Position numbers and translations under genes: made by a program. Shown here piece after piece: positions 26,150 to 33,730 of a stretch of DNA of 64,000 nt. Below the pieces are notes generated by a model. It was not told where the DNA came from. It saw only the letters and a list, made by a program, of their open reading frames with translations, and ran no database searches. Position 1 is the stretch's first letter. Every line of letters starts with the position of its first letter. Origin of the DNA: a virus; the IMG/VR virus record IMGVR_UViG_3300027810_000002, positions 62,001-126,000 of that record. One strand, written 5' to 3'.

Positions 26150-26866
26150 TTATTCATTGTCTAATTTCCATCTGTCATATCTTTCAACAACATCAATTAA
26201 GATCTTAGCTCTTACAATATCTTTTTGTGTAAATTGGTGATGACCTATTCCTTTGATACCTTTCATTAGTTCGGTAAACGGCTCAATACCTGCTGAGTTC
26301 TTTGAAATATCATACTGACTCACATCACCTGTTACGATCACTTTAGAGGTCTTTCCCATTCTGGTAACAAATAACATAAGTTGTTTAAACGTGGCGTTCT
26401 GTGCCTCATCAAGTATCATGAGTGAGTCATCATAAGTATCTCCTCTCATAAACGCTAAAGGTCTAAATTGAATAATTTCAGATTGAACCAATTGTTCGGT
26501 TAATACTGGTCCAACTATTTTAATTAAGTTAGAAATATATGATTGCATGTATGGATCTATCTTTTCTCCGATATCTCCAGGAAGAAACCCTAGTTTCTCA
26601 CCAGCCTCTTGAATAGGCTTACATAAAATAATGTTTTTGATTTTGTTATCTGCAAATAATTTTAATGCAGCGTAACATGCTGTAAATGTTTTTGAAGTTC
26701 CAGCAGGTCCAGAGCAAAATGTAATTTCATTCTCTAATATGTTTTGTAAATAAGCTTTTTGAGATTGTCTTAATTGCGCTTTTATATCTGCTGGTTTAAT
26801 GATGACTTTACGTCTGTTAATTCTGTTGTTTTCGTTTCCGGTTTTGTTATCAGAATTCTTCTTCAT
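26150..26866 (-). CDS. phoH: PhoH-like ATPase
   Basis: 238 residues. Walker A FCSGPAGTSKT near residues 50-60 and Walker B DSLMILDEAQNAT near 147-159, followed by KVIVTGDVSQYD, place it in the PhoH family, common in marine phages. The N-terminal 30 residues are basic and Asn/Lys-rich. PhoH proteins are NTPases of uncertain role, sometimes linked to phosphate stress or RNA metabolism. No PIN domain is attached. Confidence 0.92.
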   Translation of the reverse strand: MKKNSDNKTGNENNRINRRKVIIKPADIKAQLRQSQKAYLQNILENEITFCSGPAGTSKTFTACYAALKLFADNKIKNIILCKPIQEAGEKLGFLPGDIGEKIDPYMQSYISNLIKIVGPVLTEQLVQSEIIQFRPLAFMRGDTYDDSLMILDEAQNATFKQLMLFVTRMGKTSKVIVTGDVSQYDISKNSAGIEPFTELMKGIKGIGHHQFTQKDIVRAKILIDVVERYDRWKLDNE

Positions 26867-26883
26867 ATATTATGGTGCTATGT

Positions 26884-27216
26884 TTAATCCCCTGCCATTG
26901 TAACAAGTTCTTTTAATTTCATTAATTTATCACACTTCTCATACTCTTCTAGTCCTTCAAAATAATCTACTAAAATATTAATAAACTCACTTCTTTGGCC
27001 AATACCATGAGGTATCTCGATTATATCGTTTCCTTCTTTGAAAACAACGAATCGGTTCACGGTCTTTGTGAAGTTTCTTGTAATGGTGTAGTAAGAAGAT
27101 CTCATTAAAGAGTCTCTGTCTTCTCCTAGAATATCTTTCATTTGATTGTATTTGTTTTTATGTCTTTCAACATGTAGTATATATTTGATAGTACCTAGAG
27201 ATACTACCCATACCAT
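26884..27216 (-). CDS. Small protein with C-terminal UVR-like motif (1)
   Basis: 110 residues. N-terminus MVWVVSLGTIKYIL is hydrophobic, the middle basic. The C-terminal segment DYFEGLEEYEKCDKLMKLKE aligns without gaps with the ends of three other small proteins in the window. It resembles the UVR motif (E-x-Y/F-E-x-A-A-x-x-R/K-D) found in UvrB, McsA and ClpC. It lies between PhoH and bS21 genes in the accessory operon. Function unknown; a protein-protein contact through the motif is the reasonable guess. Confidence 0.68.
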   Translation of the reverse strand: MVWVVSLGTIKYILHVERHKNKYNQMKDILGEDRDSLMRSSYYTITRNFTKTVNRFVVFKEGNDIIEIPHGIGQRSEFINILVDYFEGLEEYEKCDKLMKLKELVTMAGD

Positions 27217-27250
27217 GAAAAAAAATATAATGATATTATATTATCAAATG

Positions 27251-27439
27251 TTATTCTGGATTGTTAAATTTTTGCTCGACGTATTTCGCTTTTTGTAATT
27301 TAACACGTTTTGCTGCTGAAGGTTTGGTATAATCTTTACCTTCGCGAAGGGCCTTAGTTTGGCCTGTTCTATTTACTTTATATTTAAATGACTTTAAAGC
27401 CTTTTCTATGTTTCCTTTTTCTACCTTGATTATTAGCAT
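27251..27439 (-). CDS. rpsU: Ribosomal protein bS21 homologue
   Basis: 62 residues, the size of bacterial S21. The pattern fits throughout: MLIIKVEKGNIEKALKSFKY at the N-terminus, then KVNRTGQTKALREGKDYTKP and SAAKRVKLQKAKYVEQKF. The helix-helix layout and high basic content are typical of bS21, including Bacteroidota forms. S21 binds the 30S subunit beside the 3' end of 16S RNA. A phage copy may replace the host protein and bias initiation toward phage messages. It overlaps the gene downstream on the operon by 7 bases. Confidence 0.88.
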   Translation of the reverse strand: MLIIKVEKGNIEKALKSFKYKVNRTGQTKALREGKDYTKPSAAKRVKLQKAKYVEQKFNNPE

Positions 27440-27687
27440 TTTATCTTGTCAATAATTTTTTTAATGTTAGAACATTTTTCATATTCTTCTAATCCTATAA
27501 AAAAGTTTAATATACTAGTTAGTGCATTTACTTTTTCTTTAGGATCTGTTTCGCTCTTAAGAGCTTTCTCTTCTCCATTAACAACTGCATTATAAATCAT
27601 GTTCATCATTGTTTCCTTTGAATCTTCTCTAAGGATTTCAATTCTATTTGAATTATCTTTTTCGGGAGTGTCTCCTAAATCATGCAT
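27433..27687 (-). CDS. Small protein with C-terminal UVR-like motif (2)
   Basis: 84 residues. Acidic N-terminal half (MHDLGDTPEKDNSNRIEIL), then a helix, ending LNFFIGLEEYEKCSNIKKII, the UVR-like motif shared with three other small products here. It overlaps both the DnaJ gene (8 bases upstream) and the bS21 gene (7 bases downstream), so it is translationally linked to a chaperone and a ribosomal protein. Confidence 0.68.
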   Translation of the reverse strand: MHDLGDTPEKDNSNRIEILREDSKETMMNMIYNAVVNGEEKALKSETDPKEKVNALTSILNFFIGLEEYEKCSNIKKIIDKIKC

Positions 27688-28471
27688 TGCTTAGTTCTTT
27701 AATTTGCTGAATGTGTTCTAATTGTTTTTCACTTAACTCAATATTAGATGTTCTTAATTTAATCATTAAGTTACCATATTGATTTTTATTATATATCGGA
27801 AATCCCATGCCCATAATTCTTAAAATCTTACCATCATATGAGTTCTTAGGTACCTTTATCTTAACGCTATTTACTTTCGTGGTAACTTCAAATTCGCCAC
27901 CTAATAAAATATCATAAAAGGGTAGATTGTAATCCATCCAAATATCTCCATTAGTTACTATCATCTCAGGATCTGGCATGATATTCATTATTAATATAAC
28001 ATCACCATTTGGCGCCGAAGAATTAGCAGGATGTGGAAGTCCCTTTCCTTTTAATTTAAGCTTAGCTCCTTCATGAATTCCTTTCGGTATATTAACATTA
28101 AATGCAGAGTGTGTTGTATCTATTCTTTTAGTTGTTCCGTGGTAAACTTCTTCTAAAGTTAGTCTAATTCTAATTGTAACGTCTGATCCTCTTGCATTTT
28201 GGTTAAATGCGTTATCAAACATATTAGAGAAATCTCCACCGAATTGATTAAAGAAATTGTCGAATCCACCTGAACTAAAAGAATTTTTGAGATCATATTC
28301 CTTTTTCTTTTGGGAATCGCTCAATGTTTCGTATGCTTGTGAAATCTTTTTAAATTTATCTTCAGATCCTCCAATATCAGGGTGGTGGACTTTAACAAGA
28401 CCTCTATATGCCTTCTTAATATCCTCCTGACTAGCAGCGGGCTCGAGCCCCAGGATCTTATAGTAATCCAT
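27680..28471 (-). CDS. dnaJ: DnaJ/CbpA-type J-domain co-chaperone
   Basis: 263 residues. J-domain at 1-65 with HPD at 30-32; then a Gly/Phe-rich linker (SSGGFDNFFNQFGGDFSNMF). Two C-terminal beta-sandwich domains follow, starting ARGSDVTIRIRLTLEEVYHG. The Cys4 zinc-finger module of full DnaJ is absent, so it is a class B (CbpA-like) protein. It would stimulate host DnaK for folding phage proteins. Large collagen-like and tail proteins are possible clients (inference). Confidence 0.9.
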   Translation of the reverse strand: MDYYKILGLEPAASQEDIKKAYRGLVKVHHPDIGGSEDKFKKISQAYETLSDSQKKKEYDLKNSFSSGGFDNFFNQFGGDFSNMFDNAFNQNARGSDVTIRIRLTLEEVYHGTTKRIDTTHSAFNVNIPKGIHEGAKLKLKGKGLPHPANSSAPNGDVILIMNIMPDPEMIVTNGDIWMDYNLPFYDILLGGEFEVTTKVNSVKIKVPKNSYDGKILRIMGMGFPIYNKNQYGNLMIKLRTSNIELSEKQLEHIQQIKELSNA

Positions 28472-28656
28472 TATTTGGATTCTTTAGGTGGAATCTGTCT
28501 TGTTTGTCTTGAATTCTTTGCAGCTTTATTACTTTTATTAGATTCTTTAATCTCATTCTTTTTCATATTGATTTCTCTCTTTTCAGAGTTCTGCATCAAT
28601 TGAGCTATTTTCTCTAAAGCTGTTGCAATTCTAGCGATATGTATATTATCTTCCAT
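28471..28656 (-). CDS. Short hypothetical charged protein
   Basis: 61 residues, starting MEDNIHIARIATALEKIAQLMQ and ending in a Lys/Asn/Ser-rich tail (KSNKAAKNSRQTRQIPPKES). One-base overlap with the DnaJ start (TAATG-type coupling). An amphipathic helix followed by a basic tail. No family recognised. Confidence 0.6.
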   Translation of the reverse strand: MEDNIHIARIATALEKIAQLMQNSEKREINMKKNEIKESNKSNKAAKNSRQTRQIPPKESK

Positions 28657-28668
28657 GTATTATATATC

Positions 28669-28938
28669 TTATTTAAAGAATTGAATCTGTTCTTTAAGAT
28701 CTGCGCACTTTTCGTACTCTTCAATCTCTTCAAAGTAAAACATAGTCTCTTCTATAATGTGCCTGATCATATCGGGATCACGAGTTTTATCCGTATCAAT
28801 TCCATGTTTAACTATAGCTTCGTAGTTCGCACGTGCAAGGCGGTCCTTGAGGTTATCCAGGTGTTCTTGATCTTCGATCAATATTCCATTGTTTTCAGAT
28901 TCCTCGTTAAATTCTTGTTCAAATTCAAAATTGTCCAT
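28669..28938 (-). CDS. Small protein with C-terminal UVR-like motif (3)
   Basis: 89 residues, acidic N-terminus (MDNFEFEQEFNEESENNG), C-terminus FYFEEIEEYEKCADLKEQIQ, the best UVR-like match of the set. It is the first gene after a promoter of the TATATTTAC type, so this operon (28938 down to about 25.1 kb) is probably expressed early: small proteins, DnaJ, bS21, PhoH, RNase HII and the membrane protein. Confidence 0.7.
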   Translation of the reverse strand: MDNFEFEQEFNEESENNGILIEDQEHLDNLKDRLARANYEAIVKHGIDTDKTRDPDMIRHIIEETMFYFEEIEEYEKCADLKEQIQFFK

Positions 28939-29000
28939 ATTGTTTCTTTATTTGTTATATGTAAATATAAACCTTTTATTTGATATAAAAAAATCCTGGT
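28939..29000 (-). promoter_or_regulatory. Early-type promoter without a clear palindrome (copy 3)
   Basis: Minus strand: GATTTTTTTATATCAAATAA, then AAGGTTTATATTTACATATA before an A-rich leader and the ATG at 28938. The core matches the palindrome-type modules, but the upstream palindrome is degenerate (a run of A and T only). Confidence 0.62.
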
Positions 29001-29020
29001 GAAAAAACTTTTAATTATTT

Positions 29021-29743
29021 TTAAATAAGTTCCATGCTTGACATTTTTAGCATAACATTCATAGTTGCTAAAACATCCTTTTCACAGTAATCCTTTATTC
29101 TTTCTAAACCACCTTCCCAATAAACTCTATTAACGTCAGATCCTGATATGTCATCTTTAGGTGTTGGAATTCCAAGAACATTACATAAAATTCCTAGTGA
29201 TGCTCCATTATATCCTCCAAATTTCCAAACCTCAAGAGTATCTAATAGACAGTTTTCCCATGGTTTTTGTTTTTGAAGATGCAATTTAGCAGTAGGTGTA
29301 ATTCCATTTATTAAACATCTTTTAATAATCCACGGAGCATCAAACTTTTTAATATTATGCCCTGTTAATTGAACATTTCCGTTTTTATTAAATACGGCGC
29401 CTAGTGTTTGATTAAAATCAGAGAGTATGGTATACTCATCATCTCCATAATATGATTTTATTTTAGAGTGTTGTGGCATTCCAATTTCATCGAACTGAAT
29501 TTGACCAATTGATATTGTAACTATTTTTCCAAACTCTGGATGTAAAGATGCGTTTGATTGATAGAAATCTTCGTCGCTTAAATCTGACTTTTGATTCTCA
29601 TATGATTTAATTTGATCTGCCTTTTGAAGCCATAAATCATGTAGTCCTTTATTAGAACTTTTTAAATCATTTAAGGTTTTATGCTGAGCTGTCGTCTCTA
29701 TATCAATAAACAACATGCTTTTTAATTCGCTAGCGCTATACAT
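29021..29743 (-). CDS. DEDD-type 3'-5' exonuclease
   Basis: 240 residues. Exo I motif MLFIDIETTA near 10-19 (Asp, Glu), Exo II LTGHNIKKFDAPWIIKR (Asp), and Exo III DYCEKDVLATMNVML (Asp). This is the RNase-H-like exonuclease fold of PolB-like proofreading exonucleases that stand alone. It probably trims DNA ends in replication or repair. A stop overlap of 8 bases joins it to the small gene upstream. Confidence 0.83.
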   Translation of the reverse strand: MYSASELKSMLFIDIETTAQHKTLNDLKSSNKGLHDLWLQKADQIKSYENQKSDLSDEDFYQSNASLHPEFGKIVTISIGQIQFDEIGMPQHSKIKSYYGDDEYTILSDFNQTLGAVFNKNGNVQLTGHNIKKFDAPWIIKRCLINGITPTAKLHLQKQKPWENCLLDTLEVWKFGGYNGASLGILCNVLGIPTPKDDISGSDVNRVYWEGGLERIKDYCEKDVLATMNVMLKMSSMELI

Positions 29744-29966
29744 TTCTTAATTCATTACGGGTTAATGCTATTTCTCTAATACTTATAGGATATTTAGTAC
29801 CATCTGATTCCATTGTATACCATTTTTCATTATAATGTTTTGATAAACTTTTAGATTCTTTAGTTAGAATTCCAAATAATGTAGAACCTGCAAAACTAAA
29901 GTAGTATTTCTCTCCAATCTTTGGAGATTTTACTGTAATAGTTCTTTGTGTTTTTTTCTTTGCCAT
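29736..29966 (-). CDS. Small SH3/KOW-like protein, unknown
   Basis: 76 residues, basic N-terminus (MAKKKTQRTITVKS), then strands PKIGEKYYFSFAGSTLFGIL and WYTMESDGTKYPISIREIAL. The pattern suggests a small beta-barrel, as in KOW or SH3-like proteins. No family certain. It overlaps the exonuclease gene by 8 bases. Confidence 0.6.
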   Translation of the reverse strand: MAKKKTQRTITVKSPKIGEKYYFSFAGSTLFGILTKESKSLSKHYNEKWYTMESDGTKYPISIREIALTRNELRNV

Positions 29967-29997
29967 ATACTTATTATATATGAAAAGACAAAAAAGT

Positions 29998-30231
29998 TTA
30001 CAATTCCATCCAGGTTGAGTGTTCCTTAGTACCTCTTATTCGAGTATATACTTCATAATTGACATTTATCTCTAAAAATCCTCCAGATATAGTTTCAGGA
30101 AGATCTTTAGGATTAATCCAGTATTCTGGTAATTTATCAGTTCTTTCATTGATAAAATCAAATAAAGCATCTACTTCCATATGGTGAACATATAGGGTGA
30201 TGTGCATGCAATTCATATTTGGATATCCCAT
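29998..30231 (-). CDS. Hypothetical small protein
   Basis: 77 residues, MGYPNMNCMHITLYVHHMEVDALFDF..., with alternating strand and helix (ferredoxin-like possibility) and a C-terminal INVNYEVYTRIRGTKEHSTW. It lies 6 bases from the 2OG oxygenase gene. No family recognised. Confidence 0.6.
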   Translation of the reverse strand: MGYPNMNCMHITLYVHHMEVDALFDFINERTDKLPEYWINPKDLPETISGGFLEINVNYEVYTRIRGTKEHSTWMEL

Positions 30232-30237
30232 AATTTG

Positions 30238-30831
30238 TTATTTATAGTGACCTCCACCTAACCAAAGAACAAATGATTTTCTAGTTCCTTTTGTAACTGG
30301 TTTAACAGAGTGTACCAAGTAGCTAGGAAATAAAACAACATTTCCTTTTCCTCTAGGTGCTATTAAGTTATTTTTATCTAAGGATTCTCCTCCTTGCCAA
30401 AAGCATAAGTCTCCTCCTTCATATTCTTCACTATCTGATAATTGAACGGTTATAGATACTTTTCTAATAGACATATCATGATCTCCAACATCTTGGTGCC
30501 AATCATATTTACCAAACTCAGTAGCTTCATATTCAGTATACTGTATTAATTCAGGAGCCGAATGTAAATCAAAATTCCACAGTTGGTTATTTGCTTCACT
30601 TGACATGTTTATTAATTTTTGATATAGCCATTTCCATTCTTCAGATTGTGGAATCCATTTGATATTTGATTTTCTATCTGCAGAACTGTCTCCAGAAGCT
30701 GTTACTGCTCTATTATATGGAATATTAGAAACTCCATCTTCAATCACCTTTAATTCTTGAGGTGTAAACCCCTGATCAAACCAATAGTACTGTTGAGCCT
30801 CGTTTTCTTGTGGTTTAAAAAAGTTATTCAT
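30238..30831 (-). CDS. 2-oxoglutarate/Fe(II) oxygenase, prolyl-hydroxylase-like
   Basis: 197 residues. The double-stranded beta-helix ligands are complete: His112-x-Asp114 in KYDWHQDVGD, His174 in FPSYLVHSVKPV, and Arg184 (2OG carboxylate) in TRKSFVLW. SITVQLSDSEEYEGGDLCFW is the core strand pair usual in P4H- and PKHD-type hydroxylases of phages. The enzyme would hydroxylate an amino-acid side chain or a small molecule. Its neighbours are a bifunctional glycosyltransferase (8-base overlap) and, beyond a second 2OG oxygenase, four collagen-like fibres, so fibre Lys or Pro residues are the candidate substrate (inference). Confidence 0.85.
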   Translation of the reverse strand: MNNFFKPQENEAQQYYWFDQGFTPQELKVIEDGVSNIPYNRAVTASGDSSADRKSNIKWIPQSEEWKWLYQKLINMSSEANNQLWNFDLHSAPELIQYTEYEATEFGKYDWHQDVGDHDMSIRKVSITVQLSDSEEYEGGDLCFWQGGESLDKNNLIAPRGKGNVVLFPSYLVHSVKPVTKGTRKSFVLWLGGGHYK

Positions 30832-32677
30832 TATCTGTATATGTTATATTTACTGCTCCTTCTTCTTTTCCGAATCTGGATTTTGTGTTAATAGGCCAAT
30901 CTGGATTTTCTGCATAAGCCCAATCATGTTGTCCAAGTTCTTCAAATCTTTCTTTAATTTGTTCGTTATATCTAGATGCGATAGTGCGTGTTCTTCTTTG
31001 TATATCTGCTCTAGATAGATCATGTGTATTTCTATGACCTTGATTACTATATAAAAATTGAATATAGCTTAACTTAGGTATCTTACACATAATAGTGTTT
31101 AAGAATGTTCTAATAATTAATTCGTAATCATCAACAACTGTTAAACTTCTATTGTGTCCTCCAATTGCAAAGTATGTAGATCTTCTCCACGCTCTAATGT
31201 GATTAGGAACTCCAACAATATGTCTAATTGTTTTTGGGTTAATATTTTGCTGATTAGCAGGGCTTAACATTCTACCTTGATATTCTTCTTCTCGATAGTT
31301 ACCATATCCTAATGCAAAACCAGGGCCATATTTTTGATTTTGCCATTGTTCATTTACTTCAGCAGTATCTCCATAAAAGAATCCACACTCTGGGTGTTTT
31401 TGTGCGGCGTTATGTAAATCCTGTGCACATGTTACTGCGAGTAAATCATCGTGATCTAGTTCTGCGATAATATATCCTCTAGCCATTGCATTTGCTCTCC
31501 ACTTGACCTCTCCGATAATCCCACCTGATTTTTCTCTAAAATCGTATAGCTTAACTCTAGGATCATTTGCTGCAATCTGCTCTGCAATCTTAAGTGTTTT
31601 ACCACCGTCAGTTGAATCGTTCATTAATACCCATTCCCAATTATCATAAGTTTGAGCAGCAACTGAGTTATAGGTGTTTATTAACTTTTCACCTGTGTTA
31701 TATATTGGAGTTGTAAAAGATATCATGCTATGATCGTCCATGTTTGTCGGATCTAACATTGCATTTTCAGAAACGTTATACGCAATGTCTCCTATGTTTT
31801 TAAAATCTTCGTCATTATCAATATTGATCCATTTTCTCCTAAATTGAAGAGGTAGTTTTGATAGATATTTAAAATCAGAAGAACTCTTTCCTCGAGTTAC
31901 TATTGCATCTGGTTTAAAACTGGATATTTTTTTTCTAATATCAGTATCATCCTTTGTATATTTAACCTCTAAGTTGTCATCCTCGTAATCGAGCACTTTA
32001 GTGGTTTTTATTACTGGTTCTCCAGGGCCTATGTATAAAATTCTAGGTAGTTTAGGTGTTGATACTTTTTCTAGTTGATTGTAATATGAAAGAATTTCAT
32101 TAATCCAAACAAATGTATCTGGGTGTTTCTTATATACTTCCTCGATAAAGAAACCATCAGCTGCATAATCTGCCGTGAAACCATATTTTTCAAAAAGCTC
32201 TGATCTAAATAATATTTGAGCTATGTCTGTTTTTCTGAAACCGGTAGATTCTGGAGTAGCTTCTCTATATTTTAATCCGGTAAAATCTTTACCATCTACT
32301 GACTGGCCAACCATTATAATTTTCTTTTCATAATTTATAGGTAGCGTTGCAAAGTCCTCAACTCTTTGATAAAATTCAGGGTGCATTATATTGTCGTCAT
32401 CTAGTAAATAAAACCAAGAATGTTTTAGGCTTTTTATTAAATCAGTTGTTTCAGGGTACATCATACCGCCTAACTGTCCTTTAATAAAATGAATTGTTGT
32501 GTTTGCTTGATCTAATTCAGATAAAATATTTGCATCAATATCCTTTAATGCCCTTGTATCAAATATAACATGCCAATGTATTTCTACTCCTCTTGTTTTA
32601 GAAGTGTCGAATACCGTTGGTTGTATTTTTAATAAATTAGATGTTCTAGTACATCTTGTGATTACGTTAATTTTCAT
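30824..32677 (-). CDS. Two-domain glycosyltransferase
   Basis: 617 residues with two GT-A-like units. The first (about 1-210) carries FYLLDDDNIMHPEFY with an acidic triplet at 93-95. The second (about 320-540) is a family-2 type: MISFTTPIYNTGEKLINTYN, then WEWVLMNDSTDGG, then IIAELDHDDLLA, with a downstream HRNTHDLSRADIQ. A linker with GPGEPVIKTTKVLDYEDD separates them. It overlaps a 2OG hydroxylase gene, with a second hydroxylase gene 12 bases away on the other side. It probably transfers sugars to a virion protein; the adjacent collagen-like fibres are the candidate acceptors. Confidence 0.85.
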   Translation of the reverse strand: MKINVITRCTRTSNLLKIQPTVFDTSKTRGVEIHWHVIFDTRALKDIDANILSELDQANTTIHFIKGQLGGMMYPETTDLIKSLKHSWFYLLDDDNIMHPEFYQRVEDFATLPINYEKKIIMVGQSVDGKDFTGLKYREATPESTGFRKTDIAQILFRSELFEKYGFTADYAADGFFIEEVYKKHPDTFVWINEILSYYNQLEKVSTPKLPRILYIGPGEPVIKTTKVLDYEDDNLEVKYTKDDTDIRKKISSFKPDAIVTRGKSSSDFKYLSKLPLQFRRKWINIDNDEDFKNIGDIAYNVSENAMLDPTNMDDHSMISFTTPIYNTGEKLINTYNSVAAQTYDNWEWVLMNDSTDGGKTLKIAEQIAANDPRVKLYDFREKSGGIIGEVKWRANAMARGYIIAELDHDDLLAVTCAQDLHNAAQKHPECGFFYGDTAEVNEQWQNQKYGPGFALGYGNYREEEYQGRMLSPANQQNINPKTIRHIVGVPNHIRAWRRSTYFAIGGHNRSLTVVDDYELIIRTFLNTIMCKIPKLSYIQFLYSNQGHRNTHDLSRADIQRRTRTIASRYNEQIKERFEELGQHDWAYAENPDWPINTKSRFGKEEGAVNITYTDNE

Positions 32678-32688
32678 TTAATGTGGTT

Positions 32689-33621
32689 TTATTGTTCAAT
32701 GTCAAAGAAGAACATGTGGAAAAATCTTGCATTATCAATTGCATCTCCAAAGTATTCGGTCGCTGCGTGTAATTGTGATGAGTTAAATATTACTAGTCTA
32801 TTATATACATTTCCAATATCATCAATCTTTTCAAATTGAGTTCCATCGTAGAAATTCATTTCTTTATTAGTACCTCTGAATGTATTTAAATATTCATCTC
32901 CCATTCTAGATTCTTGACCTGGAAACGATGAAATTCCTGTAACTTTACTTCGATACATTGCAGTTCCTGTTTGTGGAGGTGCGTCTGGGGTTAAGTAAAC
33001 CATTGCAGCATACATTTGACTATCTACATGGTATACTATAGGTTGATCTGCAGTACAGAACTGAAACACTCCATTCGCATATCCACCATCATTCCAGTTT
33101 GTTATCTTTCTACCTAGTACTTCTTCAAGTTTTTCCTTAGTGCCATCTATAATATATCTAGATTGAGATCTTTGTCCTTTGTGATATTTAGAAGGTAAAA
33201 ACTCTAAATTGTTCATAGCATATTTTCTGACTAAGTCAGGATCTGCATAGAAATTATCAACAACAATAACATCTTTATCTGTTTTATTAAATCCAGATGA
33301 AGAAGCTGGCCATTTTGCTAAAGAAATAAGTTCAACTGGCGCTGCATCATTTAAACTAATCCATAGTTTTTTCGTAATATCTTCGTGTAGCATCATTATA
33401 TTAAATCCTACATTTTCCGGAATTGTTCCTTTATAAAAAGAAGAAACATCTGATCTCTTTTCCCATGAAATATTCAAGGATTTTCCATCTAATAGAACGT
33501 CAGTTACTATAGTATCTTTAGTTATTGAACCTACCCATCCTCTTACGTACCAATATCCATCGGTGGCTTTTTTAACAGAATCAATGTTTAATTTTACATT
33601 GTTTAAATTAGTTTCGTGCAT
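32689..33621 (-). CDS. Second 2OG/Fe(II) oxygenase-like protein (DUF6445-like) with extra N-terminal domain
   Basis: 310 residues. Residues 1-105 form a separate beta domain (GYWYVRGWVG, VLLDGKSLNISWE). The catalytic part begins IVVDNFYADPDLVRKYA and has His198-x-Asp200 (IVYHVDSQMYAAMVYLTPDAP), distal His285 (SSQLHAATEY) and Arg299. The FYADPDLVR start is characteristic of a phage/bacterial 2OG-like family I recall as DUF6445. It is the last gene before the collagen-like block, behind a bidirectional terminator. Confidence 0.78.
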   Translation of the reverse strand: MHETNLNNVKLNIDSVKKATDGYWYVRGWVGSITKDTIVTDVLLDGKSLNISWEKRSDVSSFYKGTIPENVGFNIMMLHEDITKKLWISLNDAAPVELISLAKWPASSSGFNKTDKDVIVVDNFYADPDLVRKYAMNNLEFLPSKYHKGQRSQSRYIIDGTKEKLEEVLGRKITNWNDGGYANGVFQFCTADQPIVYHVDSQMYAAMVYLTPDAPPQTGTAMYRSKVTGISSFPGQESRMGDEYLNTFRGTNKEMNFYDGTQFEKIDDIGNVYNRLVIFNSSQLHAATEYFGDAIDNARFFHMFFFDIEQ

Positions 33622-33674
33622 TACTTTAAATTTTAATAATTATACATTAAATGTTTGATTTGTTTATATATTAC

Positions 33675-33704
33675 AAAAAAAAGGATCCCAATGGGATCCT
33701 TTTT
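33675..33704. terminator. Bidirectional hairpin terminator before the hydroxylase operon
   Basis: AAAAAAAAGGATCCCA and its complement TGGGATCCTTTT form a long stem with almost no loop, flanked by A/T runs so it works in both directions. It closes the collagen-like fibre operon. Confidence 0.82.
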
Positions 33705-33730
33705 AATAATAAGTATGTTATTATAAATTA

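Noticed and set aside
33675-33704. Palindrome AAAAGGATCCCA/TGGGATCCTTTT as a regulatory operator
   Set aside because: It is flanked by A and T runs at the ends of an operon and fits a terminator better; it has no similarity to the early palindrome.
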